A DNA stretch of 64,000 nt from JANSWY01 sp965228955 (GCA_965228955.1 OZ245848.1:2914001-2978000), one strand, 5' to 3'. Positions 18,007-27,966 are shown, counted from the stretch's first letter. Numbers and translations: made by a program. Notes: a model not told the origin generated them from the sequence alone.

Positions 18007-19137
18007 TTACAGATTAGGATTTAGAATTTCTTGGTAAAAAGGAATTAGCTGCTTAGCCATAATTTGGTGTTCGCTCAATGAAGGATGATAAGTACAACCC
18101 GTTGGAATCATCTGTTCAAACTCAAATACTTTGATTTGCTTTGAGCTCTTAAATGATTCTACAACCTGTTTTAAAGACTCTTTCAACACAACACCTTTCT
18201 CACCTCCAACCATGGGACTCGTCAGCAATACAATTTTAGATTGTGGATGCAGGTCAATCAGGTGTGATATAAATTTCACATAGCCCTCAACAAATTTGCT
18301 TTGATCAAAAGGTAATCTCTCTTTGATTCCATCACCATCTGACAAATCGTTTGTTCCCAGGCAAATACTTATTAAATCTGGAGATTTGGAAGGTTGATAT
18401 TGAAAAGTTGTATCTCTATTTAGATATAAGTTATCATATACCTGTGGCATTGTTGGTTCTATGATATTTTCATCATTCCATGTCCTGTAAATTCCAATTC
18501 CCGAAACTGAGCTCAATAAGTATTCCGCACCTAAATCTCTTGCTGCAAGTGGACCATATGCTAATGATGCTCTGTGTTGATCAAACCACTGATTTTCTCC
18601 GCATAGGATATCTGTTGTATCAGCTCCCATTCCGCAGGTTATAGAGTTACCAATGAATTCAATTAATAAATTATCCTGTTCCTTTCGTTGAAAAACACTA
18701 TCCGCCCAAATACCAGGAATTAAAATGGGCCCATTGGATGCTTCAGTATCCTTAACAAGCTTGATGTTAGATTTTTTAGAAAGATTGAATCCTAAGTAAG
18801 TTGTGTCAGAGGCCGATATAACATATCTATCAACTACAGTATCCTCAATAAATACTGTTACATAGTTATTGTGATCTAACGGATTAATTACAGGAATCGA
18901 AACTGAATCTCCTGAAGCTACAATTTCCACAAACGACGCTGGTCCAATTAACTCGATACTTCCATCAACATGTTGATTTATACGACCTTGAGAATTCTGA
19001 AAATTCAATGAAAATCGATGAAACTTAAGGATTGAAGTTTCATGATTTATTCCACAGGAAGCCAAAAAAATAGTGGAACAAAATAACGCGCTGTATAGTA
19101 GTTTTCTCACTGTGGGCAAATAAACTAAAAGATACAT
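18007..19137 (-). CDS. CE2-like acetylesterase lipoprotein (jelly-roll plus SGNH hydrolase)
   Basis: 376 residues from ATG 19137; a GTG nine codons in (19110) gives a shorter signal. The signal ends in FLAS-C (Cys28). An N-terminal beta-sandwich (~36-150) precedes an SGNH domain with nucleophile S165 in FIGNSITCGMGAD, oxyanion G/N in SVSGIGI and LGTNDLSDGDG, and a C-terminal His in TYHPSLSEHQIMA. This layout, with dyad-type catalysis, is that of carbohydrate esterase family 2, whose members deacetylate mannosyl or glucosyl O6/O4 positions. Start of the esterase/GH5 trio and 55 bases downstream of the AraC gene. Complementary position specificity to the SIAE enzyme is likely. Confidence 0.85.
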   Translation of the reverse strand: MYLLVYLPTVRKLLYSALFCSTIFLASCGINHETSILKFHRFSLNFQNSQGRINQHVDGSIELIGPASFVEIVASGDSVSIPVINPLDHNNYVTVFIEDTVVDRYVISASDTTYLGFNLSKKSNIKLVKDTEASNGPILIPGIWADSVFQRKEQDNLLIEFIGNSITCGMGADTTDILCGENQWFDQHRASLAYGPLAARDLGAEYLLSSVSGIGIYRTWNDENIIEPTMPQVYDNLYLNRDTTFQYQPSKSPDLISICLGTNDLSDGDGIKERLPFDQSKFVEGYVKFISHLIDLHPQSKIVLLTSPMVGGEKGVVLKESLKQVVESFKSSKQIKVFEFEQMIPTGCTYHPSLSEHQIMAKQLIPFYQEILNPNL

Positions 19138-19192
19138 TCAATAATTTGACTTATTTAATCAAATTATAATACGATAATTACATTACAGATAA

Positions 19193-20065
19193 CTACAACA
19201 CTCTTTTAATACCTTCAAAGCGAGTTTTAAATTCACTCGGTGTACACCCTTTCGATTTCTTAAAGACTCTGTTGAAATTTGCAATATTATTAAACCCACA
19301 TTTAAAACCAATCTCACCAATACTCCAATCAGTTTCTACAAGCCATCTTGCCGCATAGCTTATTCTTGTGTCATTTACGTATTCCACAAATGTCTTTCCA
19401 GTACGTTTTTTCATAAATCGATTAAATGTAACCTGGCTCATATTCATCATATCTGAGATTTCTTCAAGCTTAATCTGTCTATGGAAATTATCCTGAATAA
19501 AACCGTATACTTTTTCTATCTTCTGACTATTTTCAAACTGGCTATTATGGGCTCCATACGTAGAAAGCAACCTTTGATTTCTGGAGTTGGCTAAATCCTG
19601 TAAAATTGAAATCAGCTCCAATAAATAGTCAATACTGTCAATTTTAGAGAGTTTTGTTAATCGATCTTTGAGCTGTTCAGCTGTTGTTGTTGAAAATAAT
19701 ATCCCATGATTTGCCCGTTGAAACAAATCCTTGATTGGCTTAAAAATCCTTCTGGAAAGTAATTTCTCATCAAACAAATCATTATGAAACTGGATCGTGA
19801 CTTCCTTTACATTTTTGTTTTTACAATTATGTGTTTCCCATCCATGTTCAAGGTTAGGACCAACAATCACCAGCTCAATATCATCTATTTCCTCCATACT
19901 ATCTCCAACTACACGCCTGCAACCCTTGCCTCCGTCAATAAAGTTAATTTCAAACTCTGGGTGAAAGTGTAATGGAAAGTCAAAATAACTCTTGGTTCTT
20001 TCAAACACTAAAAAACTATCTTCTGGCGCTAATGGAGTTATCTCCCGGTGGATATTCTTATTCAT
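19193..20065 (-). CDS. AraC-family transcriptional regulator with N-terminal cupin
   Basis: 290 residues. The N-terminal cupin sensor is marked by FPLHFHPEFEINFIDGGKG (~31-49) and LVIVGPNLEHGW (~68-79). The C-terminal double helix-turn-helix spans ~190-285 with IKLEEISDMMNMSQVTFNRF and IGEIGFKCGFNNIANFNRVF, ending with the AraC signature KSKGCTPSEFK. It lies between GH32 and the esterase/GH5 genes on the same strand. Inference: a sugar-responsive activator of the adjacent catabolic genes, perhaps of the SusCD operon too. The window has no hybrid two-component or SusR-like regulator, so this is the only candidate PUL regulator. Confidence 0.93.
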   Translation of the reverse strand: MNKNIHREITPLAPEDSFLVFERTKSYFDFPLHFHPEFEINFIDGGKGCRRVVGDSMEEIDDIELVIVGPNLEHGWETHNCKNKNVKEVTIQFHNDLFDEKLLSRRIFKPIKDLFQRANHGILFSTTTAEQLKDRLTKLSKIDSIDYLLELISILQDLANSRNQRLLSTYGAHNSQFENSQKIEKVYGFIQDNFHRQIKLEEISDMMNMSQVTFNRFMKKRTGKTFVEYVNDTRISYAARWLVETDWSIGEIGFKCGFNNIANFNRVFKKSKGCTPSEFKTRFEGIKRVL

Positions 20066-20160
20066 AATTGTAAATTATTGCCATTTTGATGACAGAAATT
20101 TACATAAAATAATTGATTTTGATCGGATTGTGATTTACACAGCCTTAATTTCAGATGCAA

Positions 20161-21645
20161 TCACTTCCAAACTGACCGAAGCTTATATAGTTCTCCATCA
20201 GTAATATCCCCTCGAATTTCAAGGGAAGTAAGAGTGTTTACTGGGAATATCAAATCTGTCATCACTAGTTCTCCGTCATTCACAAAAACCTCAATTGAAG
20301 ATTCGTCTAGAAATATCCTCAATTGCTGTGGAGTGATATTACCAAGTTTTGCTTTGTGATTAGCATGAAATCCTCTTTCTATTGAAGGGTCTCCAACACC
20401 TGATCTATCTATGGACAATGTTGAATCATTAATAGCGACCACTAACTTTTCAGATTCATTCGAAAAAACTAATTCATGGTTTGGGCTTTCAAATTCCAAC
20501 TCAATTTCTGAGGTCATCCATTCCAACGAATTTTCCCCACTTTGTAAGGACCTCATCTCCCCTCTTAAGGATTCCATTTCAGAGACTGGAATAGAAGTGA
20601 GTATAATTTCATCATTCACTTTGATAATTTGAAGTTCCCGAGGAATTGTCATAGCACTTCGCCAGACATAGGTTGGAACATTCCTGGCGTAATCCCAATT
20701 ACTCATCCATCCTATAAACAATCTTCTGCCATCTTCTTCAGGAATATTGCTCCAGGTCACTCCAGCGTAATTGTCAGCACCCATATCTATCCATCTAATC
20801 TCTTCATCATCAGGAGTGAATACCTTTCCATCAAAATCGCCAACAAAATACTGAGTCGCAGATCCACCCTGAGGTCCGCCAGGATTTATACTCAGAAGCA
20901 TTATCCATTTTTCAGTACCATCAGCGGTCTTAAGCTTAAACAGGTCCGGACATTCCCAAACACCTCCATGAGCGCCAATTTCTTTGCCAAATTCAGATGC
21001 TAATTGCCAGTCGATGAGGTTATTAGAAGAATAGAAGTTCACATGATCCTTGACTGCTAAAACCATGATCCATTTTTCCCACTCTTCAAACCAACTAACT
21101 TTTGGGTCTCTAAAATCCTTTATTCCTGGATTACCTAATACTGGATTATTAGCGTATTTTGTCCAGGTTCTTCCTCTGTCGGTAGAATAAGCAAGGCTTT
21201 GATATTGAAAGTCTATTGCACCCGACTTCTCCCCTTCCATTAGATGGTGAGTAAAGATTGCAATCATTGGAGGATTGTCTTCAGTTCCTAAACCAGAAGT
21301 ATTCTTCAAATCCATCACACAGCTTCCAGAGAAGATCATTCCCAGGGAGTCCGGATAAAGTGCGATTGGTAAGTTCTTCCAACTGACCAAGTCTGTACTT
21401 ACTGCGTGACCCCAGTGCATTGGCCCCCAAACATTGCTGTCTGGATAATGTTGATAGAACAAGTGATACTCTCCATCATAGTACACCATTCCGTTCGGGT
21501 CATTCATCCATTGTGTTGGAACAGAGTAGTGATATTGTGGTCTGTATCTTTCACCGTATAATTCCGGTTTCTCTATAACAGGTTTGGTTTGCTGACAGGC
21601 ACTAAAGACAATTGCCACGAGTAATAAATGAAATACAGTTTTCAT
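20161..21645 (-). CDS. GH32 fructan hydrolase lipoprotein (levanase/inulinase/invertase-type)
   Basis: 494 residues. The signal ends VFSA-C (Cys17). The five-bladed propeller catalytic residues are all present: nucleophile D49 in WMNDPNG, transition-state stabiliser D180 in FRDP, acid/base E231 in WECPD. Further GH32 landmarks are HLFYQHYPDSNVWGPMHWGH and WSNIPEEDGRRLFIGWMSNW; the C-terminal beta-sandwich (~360-494) contains IEVFVNDGELVMTD. Exo-acting levanase/beta-fructosidase is the usual activity for such lengths; the exact linkage is not readable. The ATG overlaps the MFS stop by four bases (ATGA), which ties hydrolysis to uptake of the released fructose or sucrose. Confidence 0.95.
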   Translation of the reverse strand: MKTVFHLLLVAIVFSACQQTKPVIEKPELYGERYRPQYHYSVPTQWMNDPNGMVYYDGEYHLFYQHYPDSNVWGPMHWGHAVSTDLVSWKNLPIALYPDSLGMIFSGSCVMDLKNTSGLGTEDNPPMIAIFTHHLMEGEKSGAIDFQYQSLAYSTDRGRTWTKYANNPVLGNPGIKDFRDPKVSWFEEWEKWIMVLAVKDHVNFYSSNNLIDWQLASEFGKEIGAHGGVWECPDLFKLKTADGTEKWIMLLSINPGGPQGGSATQYFVGDFDGKVFTPDDEEIRWIDMGADNYAGVTWSNIPEEDGRRLFIGWMSNWDYARNVPTYVWRSAMTIPRELQIIKVNDEIILTSIPVSEMESLRGEMRSLQSGENSLEWMTSEIELEFESPNHELVFSNESEKLVVAINDSTLSIDRSGVGDPSIERGFHANHKAKLGNITPQQLRIFLDESSIEVFVNDGELVMTDLIFPVNTLTSLEIRGDITDGELYKLRSVWK

Positions 21646-22949
21646 AGTTCAATTTCTTCAAGAGATTTGCCCTTTGTTTCAGGCATTAAAAACATCACAA
21701 AGAGTAGCTGAAGGACCATAAGGCCTGCAAAACCCAAATAGACATATCCAGCAGGCTGCTTTACCAATACAGATCCAAAAAGTGTGATTAGCGCTGCAAA
21801 AACCCAGTGTGTTCCAGATCCCCAGGCTTGACCGTATGCCCTAACCTTATTAGGGAAAATCTCAGAAATAAACACCCATATTACAGTACCCTGACCAATA
21901 GCGTGGGATGCTATAAATGCCAATATGAACACTAAAGTAAAGCCAGCGCTAGCTTCAGAAAGGAAACCATAAGCTACCATTATAAGACTAATGATATAGC
22001 CAATTGATCCCACATACATCAGTATTTTTCTGCCCGAACGATCAATCAACCATAAGCCAAACATGGTAAAAATTAGATTGACTCCACCAATACTTATCGA
22101 ACTAAGAAGAGATTCCTGTGAAGCGAATCCAGCTTGTTCTAGAATTTCCGGCGCGTAATAGAGAATGAAATTAATTCCCGAAACCTGATTGAAAAATGCT
22201 ATTAGAAAGCCCAATAACAGTGCTTTTTTGTATTTGCCGTTGAATAGCGATTCTGTTTGTGTTTCTGCTTTATCTTGCTCAAGAATATCTTCTAAAGTTG
22301 CCTGTGCTGAAGATTCACTTTCGATCTTGATTAGAACTTTTAATGCCTCGTCCCTATTATTTCTTTTTAATAATAACCACCTTGGACTTCTTGGCACTCC
22401 AAACATCATCAATGTATAAATCACTGCAGGAATCGCCTCAACACCCAACATCCATCTCCAATCATTAGCTCCATCAAAGCCTTTCAGAAAATAGTTTGAG
22501 ATATAAGCGATCAGAATACCAAAGACAATATTGAATTGATAGAGCGCAACCAATTTACCTCGATTGGAAGGGTTAGAGATTTCAGAAGTGTATGTTGGAG
22601 CAGCAATTGAGGAGGCTCCTACTCCAAGTCCACCAACAAATCGAAATATGGAGAAGACATATGGATCCGTTGCAAGCGCAGAACCTATTGCAGAGACAAA
22701 GTATAACACACCAATCCAGATCAGCGTAGTTTTCCGGCCAAACTTATCACTAGGAAAACCGCCTAGTAATGCTCCAACAACTGTACCCCACAATGCCATA
22801 GACATGATAAATGTCCCGTGAAACCAATCTGAAGTATTCCAAAGCTCCTTAATTGGCTGATTAGCACCAGAGATAACCACTGTGTCAAATCCAAAAAGGA
22901 ATCCAGCCAGGGCTACTACTATTGCATAGTAGAGTACTTGTTTCTTCAT
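21642..22949 (-). CDS. MFS sugar porter (probable fructose/hexose:H+ symporter)
   Basis: 435 residues, 12 predicted membrane segments. Sugar-porter signatures: GFDTVVISGA in helix 1, DKFGRKTTLIWIG after helix 2, RFVGGLGVGASSIAAPTYTS near helix 4, GINFILYYAPEILEQAG in helix 7, DRSGRKILMYVG after helix 8, and the C-terminal PETKGKSLEEIE. Coupled to GH32 by a four-base overlap, so it probably imports fructose. It begins only 21 bases after the stop codon of the 1225-residue phosphatase gene, leaving no room for a terminator, so all these genes may be one transcript. Confidence 0.93.
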   Translation of the reverse strand: MKKQVLYYAIVVALAGFLFGFDTVVISGANQPIKELWNTSDWFHGTFIMSMALWGTVVGALLGGFPSDKFGRKTTLIWIGVLYFVSAIGSALATDPYVFSIFRFVGGLGVGASSIAAPTYTSEISNPSNRGKLVALYQFNIVFGILIAYISNYFLKGFDGANDWRWMLGVEAIPAVIYTLMMFGVPRSPRWLLLKRNNRDEALKVLIKIESESSAQATLEDILEQDKAETQTESLFNGKYKKALLLGFLIAFFNQVSGINFILYYAPEILEQAGFASQESLLSSISIGGVNLIFTMFGLWLIDRSGRKILMYVGSIGYIISLIMVAYGFLSEASAGFTLVFILAFIASHAIGQGTVIWVFISEIFPNKVRAYGQAWGSGTHWVFAALITLFGSVLVKQPAGYVYLGFAGLMVLQLLFVMFLMPETKGKSLEEIEL

Positions 22950-22970
22950 ATTACTACATGTTAATTGGCT

Positions 22971-25900
22971 CTAAAAATGGTAACCAAAGGATACCAGAAC
23001 CTGTGTTTCGTCATCTCCAAAGGCAACAAAAGAATTGATAGCTATCTGATTCAGAGGAGCTAACCAAATTCCAAAACCTTTTGTGGTATGCATAGTGTCT
23101 GAATTCTCACCTTCAACCCATACTCTTCCGGTATCATGAAAGCCAAGTAACCCCAGACTTCCAGGTAGTAGATAGGTTCTGAAAGAGAACAGTTTCAACC
23201 TTAAATCAACATTATGATAGAAAGAAGATTGTCCAATAAAGCGGCTCCTTCTCAAACCACGTAATTGATCCCTGCCTATTCTTGCCCCATTGAAAAACTT
23301 AATCTCATCGATATCTCTAAAATTGTGAACTGCCCCTACTCTATTAGCAATTGTCACTTTGGAAGGGATTCTAGTTGATACGAAGAAGCTAAATTCTGCG
23401 CTAACCCTATCAAAATCCTCCGATATTGGATTAGAACCAAAGAATTTCTCATATGTTAATTGACCAAAGATACCTCTGGTAGTCATTCTGGCATTATCAC
23501 GAGTATCGACTACCAGATCACTTCTGAGACCAGTAAACTCGTATGTATCAAATATTGAGAAGTCAAAATTGTTTACCTCATCATTGATGAACCTCCCATT
23601 TTGGTTTCTTACGTCAAAGACCATAAACTCTGGTCCTATTCTAAACAACCCTTTCTGCCCTAAATTGTAAGTTAGGTTTACATAGTTCTGAGATCTTTGA
23701 TATCTGATTCGATAATAATCAATTGGGTCGTCTTCTCCTTGTGGGATGTTGTCACCCGACATATCAAAGACTGTTTCATTACCAATTCCGAAGAAGTTAT
23801 CGACTCCAAATGGTCTCTGCAATGCTAAATCTGCATTCAAATCCCATTTACCAATCACATCCGTGAATGTTCCTGTGTAGTACAAGTTGAATGCTCCTGT
23901 TGCAACAGCAAAATTTCCTCTTAGACTATGTTGGGATGCGAAAGGTTCTTTCCTCCATCTCTGGAAAGTGTAAAGTACACCACCTCCAAGGAATAAACCG
24001 TCATCAGGGTTGAATTCGGTGCTAATTAGAGGCACTGCTTTGTTGTATTTAAATCCTGTTCTATTGTAAGAATTGATTTCTGGATTTTTACTAAGCTTTG
24101 ATTTAGTACCTCCCACAGATTCTATTTCTGTACTCTTCTTACGATCGTAAACAATGGTCTTCTTACCCAATCCACTAACCTTGGATTCATCCTTAATAAT
24201 ATCCTTATCAGTTCCTCCAATTATTCTGACTTTTATGCCCTTTTTAACCTGTCCTTTTAGTTCGAAAACATCTTCACCATCAAGTCCATAAAGTCTGATT
24301 TCTTTGGTTTCATCAGTTCTAAATACCCTTTCATATAGAACCTGAGCCTTTTTCCCCTTCTTTTTGGTAAGCTTCCAAACAGTAACTTTGGTTTCATCAT
24401 CGTTTAGTCTTTCTACCAGAAAATGCTCTTTTTTGTCAGACCCAACAACTTCAACCTCTTTAGAAAGGAATAAGTAATGAATCCTTGCGTAACGATTCAT
24501 ATCATCCCTTCTTGCTTTTAGGATTCTAATGGTTTCTTCTCCAACCTGAGCTCTGATCGTATCAGGCCAAACATCAAACGCTGACTCAATAGCTTCATCT
24601 GTTAGTCCAGCTTGTAATTCATCAATTTGCTTTTTCCAATCGTCCCAATCCAATCCACTTAGGAAAGTCCGATCAAAGAATCTTGGGCTTGTGTTGTACC
24701 CCTCAGGATATCGCATTCTTTCTCTAAAACCTTCGGTATTTGGGAGAACAAATTTCCTGGAAGCGAACCAGCTTATAAATCCTTCTCCTCTAAAAAATGC
24801 CTGGTCTCTATCTCTTGGTATTGGTCGCCAGTAATGACCATATTCATTCTTCTTTGAAACCCATCTCCACTGATCCTCATGCCGGTCCCAATCTGCAAGA
24901 AACATATCAAACAACCTTGATCTCAATGCGAATGCCTGATCAACGCTCTCATCATTATCTTCATGAAGTATCTCGATCACATCAGGTGTTCCTTTCACCT
25001 TTTTACCACTTCCAAAAAATGGCTCACTAGCCGCCTTGGAGTTTGGTCTTTCCTCATACAAGCAAACTATACCTGAAAATATCTTCCTGTACTGACCAAA
25101 TCTTGGATCATCTGGTATGTAGACGATTTGAGGATTTGCATGATAAACACCAGCGGCATCTGCTAATGGTGGTACCGCAAAAGCACCAAAAGGATTCGCT
25201 CCAGAAATCTGATCTTGTAAGACATCCGACGCAACAGTTCTTTGCAGCGCTGCTGGAAGTAGTTTATCAGTATACTTATCTAAACTTCTCAATACATACT
25301 GCTTTCCATCCTTGTCTTCCAGTCGCAATGACTTGGTTTGGTTACCACCTCCCATTTTAAGAATCTTTAATCCACCGTGTTCTTCATCAATATTGAATAC
25401 TTTCATCCTAATTGGTGTGGACCAAACATCTCTGTAATTTTCACCAAGAAAAAGCTTTCTGGTTTTGGTAGCACCGTCGTACTTATCACTGATAGGCATT
25501 ACTATGGTGCTGTCTTTGAAGTTAAAGTCAAAGTCCTCCTGTTGTTTTACTTCTACCTGTTTGTTGTAAAGTTTGGATTTATTCAGCAGTTCTCCATTCT
25601 TACCATCCCAGAACAAAAGCTCGACATCTCCAGATTCCTTGTATTTCAATTCTGCAAATCCCACACCTTCATGTCGAAACTCTGTTAGCTTACCCTCTTT
25701 CACAGGTGATGACTTTGATCCAGCACCACTAACTACAAAATGAGTATCATCATTCTTTAGATACTGCAATGAATGCTCGTGACCTGCAGCATAAACCAAA
25801 TTAGGCACTGCTGAAAATGCCTCTACCATAGCATTCCTGATTAGCTTATATCTTGGATTTGGAATATCCTGAACACTTCCGATTGTGGATCTGTAGATTG

Positions 25901-26648
25901 GGTAAATACTCCCAATTATTGGAAGAGGAATTTTAAGCTTTCTATTAATGTCACTTAACGGAAACAGATGTTGTCTGAAAGTATATTTCCCACCATGAGG
26001 GCCATATGAGTACATCGGGTGATGCCCCACTGCCAACACATGCTTTTCTTTATTATTATCCAGGATATCATTTAATAGAACCAATGCATCTGAGGAAGAT
26101 TTCGCATCACATTCACTTGTTTCATCTGGTTTGTCCCATGGGAAAAGTAGATATTGAGTATCAATCAATAATAGAGTATGTTTTTCATCAATTTGCACTT
26201 CTAATGGACCAGGACAACCTCCTCCTGGCACAAAAACTGCTTCATTGACCAGGTAGTCTTCCACATACTCTTGCATGTTCAAGACTTGTTTCCATCCGTT
26301 TTTCTTTCCTTTATCCCAATCATGGTTACCTGGGACCATGAAAGACCTTCCTTTAAATTCTTTGATTAGATCAAGAGAAGCATTGAGTTTCTTTTCCATT
26401 ACTTCTCTTTCCGGATGTTCCTTGTCAGGCAAGCCAACTGGGTATAAATTATCACCAAGGAATATCAATACATCATTCTCGGAAGCTGTTTCTAGTTTCT
26501 TTTTAAGGTTCTCTAAAATGGGGTCATTTGGAAGTTTAGGTTCACCTGCGTCACCTATTAGATATACAGAAAAATCTTGTGCAAATAGATTGCTGAATGC
26601 TGCAAAAAGAGCAATAGTCAGTAGTAGCCTCATATAATACCAGTTCAA
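22971..26648 (-). CDS. Secreted metallophosphatase fused to a kinase-like middle domain and an outer-membrane beta-barrel
   Basis: 1225 residues. A signal peptide (to ~24, LFAQ) leads into a calcineurin-like phosphoesterase with all metal motifs: GDAGEP (32-37), LGDNLYP (64-70), PGNHDWDKG (106-114), VGHHPMY (207-213), AAGHEHS (287-293). The middle region (~425-780) has a Gly-rich KMGGGNQTKS, then YVLRSLDK (451-458), ADWDRHEDQW (585-594) and PIPRDRDQAFF (609-619), an arrangement recalling atypical kinases (HipA, Fam20, CotH). From ~890 to the C-terminal aromatic LVSFGYHF it is a beta-barrel of the surface-antigen/Omp85 type. Family members are usually labelled only metallophosphoesterase; the kinase-like reading is my inference. 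Likely outer-membrane with a soluble periplasmic part. Confidence 0.82.
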   Translation of the reverse strand: MNWYYMRLLLTIALFAAFSNLFAQDFSVYLIGDAGEPKLPNDPILENLKKKLETASENDVLIFLGDNLYPVGLPDKEHPEREVMEKKLNASLDLIKEFKGRSFMVPGNHDWDKGKKNGWKQVLNMQEYVEDYLVNEAVFVPGGGCPGPLEVQIDEKHTLLLIDTQYLLFPWDKPDETSECDAKSSSDALVLLNDILDNNKEKHVLAVGHHPMYSYGPHGGKYTFRQHLFPLSDINRKLKIPLPIIGSIYPIYRSTIGSVQDIPNPRYKLIRNAMVEAFSAVPNLVYAAGHEHSLQYLKNDDTHFVVSGAGSKSSPVKEGKLTEFRHEGVGFAELKYKESGDVELLFWDGKNGELLNKSKLYNKQVEVKQQEDFDFNFKDSTIVMPISDKYDGATKTRKLFLGENYRDVWSTPIRMKVFNIDEEHGGLKILKMGGGNQTKSLRLEDKDGKQYVLRSLDKYTDKLLPAALQRTVASDVLQDQISGANPFGAFAVPPLADAAGVYHANPQIVYIPDDPRFGQYRKIFSGIVCLYEERPNSKAASEPFFGSGKKVKGTPDVIEILHEDNDESVDQAFALRSRLFDMFLADWDRHEDQWRWVSKKNEYGHYWRPIPRDRDQAFFRGEGFISWFASRKFVLPNTEGFRERMRYPEGYNTSPRFFDRTFLSGLDWDDWKKQIDELQAGLTDEAIESAFDVWPDTIRAQVGEETIRILKARRDDMNRYARIHYLFLSKEVEVVGSDKKEHFLVERLNDDETKVTVWKLTKKKGKKAQVLYERVFRTDETKEIRLYGLDGEDVFELKGQVKKGIKVRIIGGTDKDIIKDESKVSGLGKKTIVYDRKKSTEIESVGGTKSKLSKNPEINSYNRTGFKYNKAVPLISTEFNPDDGLFLGGGVLYTFQRWRKEPFASQHSLRGNFAVATGAFNLYYTGTFTDVIGKWDLNADLALQRPFGVDNFFGIGNETVFDMSGDNIPQGEDDPIDYYRIRYQRSQNYVNLTYNLGQKGLFRIGPEFMVFDVRNQNGRFINDEVNNFDFSIFDTYEFTGLRSDLVVDTRDNARMTTRGIFGQLTYEKFFGSNPISEDFDRVSAEFSFFVSTRIPSKVTIANRVGAVHNFRDIDEIKFFNGARIGRDQLRGLRRSRFIGQSSFYHNVDLRLKLFSFRTYLLPGSLGLLGFHDTGRVWVEGENSDTMHTTKGFGIWLAPLNQIAINSFVAFGDDETQVLVSFGYHF

Positions 26649-26742
26649 AGCTGATCCAACAACAGATCAAAGTAATCAGTTCAAATTAATGAACAATCAG
26701 CTACAAAATACTTAATATTCCGAAAAATTGGAGATTTAAGAA

Positions 26743-27966
26743 TCAAAGAGACCCTACTCTTTTCTTTGCTTTTGCCTTTTTAAACTCACTTGTTACTAAA
26801 AATGTGGAACATAACATTGGAGATAAATTGGGATGAATCTCCTTTCCTTCAGCCAATCTTATGAGTTGTCGGGCGTAGAATCCTCCTTCTGCAGAATCTT
26901 CAAACATTTTGAATCCTGTCCTAACAATGAGGTTTGAAAGCTCCTTTACCTCTCCATTTAGGAATCCCTTGATTTCATCAATGTTGGTAATAAAAGGTCT
27001 TGCCATTCCTATGAAATCAATTTCACCGTTTTGTATGCATTGATTTGCGAAATCATAGGTGCGAAAACCGCCTGTCAACAATAATGGCAGTTTTGAGAAT
27101 TCTCTTACTTTCTGGGCAAAATCTAAGAAATAAGCTTCTCTATTTTTAGTGCTCTCTTTGGCATTCTGTTCGTTTAGTAGAAAAAACGCAAGCTTTTCAT
27201 ATGTTCCTCCTGAGATTTCAAGTAAATCCACACTAAGCTCTTCCAGCATTTTAATTACTTCCAATGAATCTTTTTCATCAAAGCCACCTCGCTGAAAATC
27301 TGCTGAGTTAAGCTTTACAGAAATTGGAAAATCATCCCCTACCTCTTGTCTAACCGCTACAATGATTTCTCTTAAAAGTCTGCTTCTATTTTGAATAGAA
27401 CCACCCCATTGATCTTCCCTTTTATTTGTAATTGGTGAAAGGAATTGGCTTAATAAATATCCATGTGCAGCATGTATTTGAACGCCTGTAAAACCAGCGT
27501 CTTTAGAGTTTTTGGCAGCAATTCTAAAATTACTTATGACCTCCAAAATCTCCTCTTCTGTTAGAGGAATAGGTTTCCCAAATAGACCCATTTTCTTTAA
27601 CTGCACATCTGAAGCAGATTTCGGTCTCTTTTTTACAAATTTACTTGTCTGCCGACCTGAATGACTTAGTTGCGTCCATAGTTGATTTCCATTTTTGGTA
27701 CCCGCAGCTGTCCACTTCTTTAAGTCCTCAATAGTTGTGGCATCATCCAGCGCTACATTACCCGCTGATTCACAATGAGTGCGATCTACCATTACATTTC
27801 CTGTAATAATCAACCCAGCCCCAGTATCAGACCATCTTTTGTAAAGATGTATCAACTCCTTTCCTGGTTTAAAATAAGGGTCGCTAAGCCTTTCGGTAGT
27901 AGCTGCTTTTACTAATCTATTTGGTATAATTACACCACAAGGAAGTGTGAATGGAGAATTAATCAT
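26743..27966 (-). CDS. Old-yellow-enzyme family NAD(P)H:flavin oxidoreductase
   Basis: 407-residue cytoplasmic FMN barrel. Landmarks: FTLPCGVIIPNRLVKAATTE (6-25), GAGLIITGNVMVD (49-61), QLSHSGRQTS (99-108) and the substrate-anion site H165/H168/Y170 in IHAAHGYLLSQFLSP, then PLLLTGGF and DFIGMARPFI for phosphate binding. OYE enzymes reduce activated C=C bonds of enals/enones or, in some subgroups, dehydrogenate. The single-domain length lacks the FeS/FAD extension of 2,4-dienoyl-CoA reductases. The start codon overlaps the upstream hydrolase stop by four bases, and the gene belongs to the TetR operon. Confidence 0.92.
   Translation of the reverse strand: MINSPFTLPCGVIIPNRLVKAATTERLSDPYFKPGKELIHLYKRWSDTGAGLIITGNVMVDRTHCESAGNVALDDATTIEDLKKWTAAGTKNGNQLWTQLSHSGRQTSKFVKKRPKSASDVQLKKMGLFGKPIPLTEEEILEVISNFRIAAKNSKDAGFTGVQIHAAHGYLLSQFLSPITNKREDQWGGSIQNRSRLLREIIVAVRQEVGDDFPISVKLNSADFQRGGFDEKDSLEVIKMLEELSVDLLEISGGTYEKLAFFLLNEQNAKESTKNREAYFLDFAQKVREFSKLPLLLTGGFRTYDFANQCIQNGEIDFIGMARPFITNIDEIKGFLNGEVKELSNLIVRTGFKMFEDSAEGGFYARQLIRLAEGKEIHPNLSPMLCSTFLVTSEFKKAKAKKRVGSL

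Noticed and set aside
24797..26637. Chain of plus-strand frames of 77-120 residues
   Set aside because: All are shadows of the minus-strand 1225-residue gene, whose domain motifs are unambiguous.
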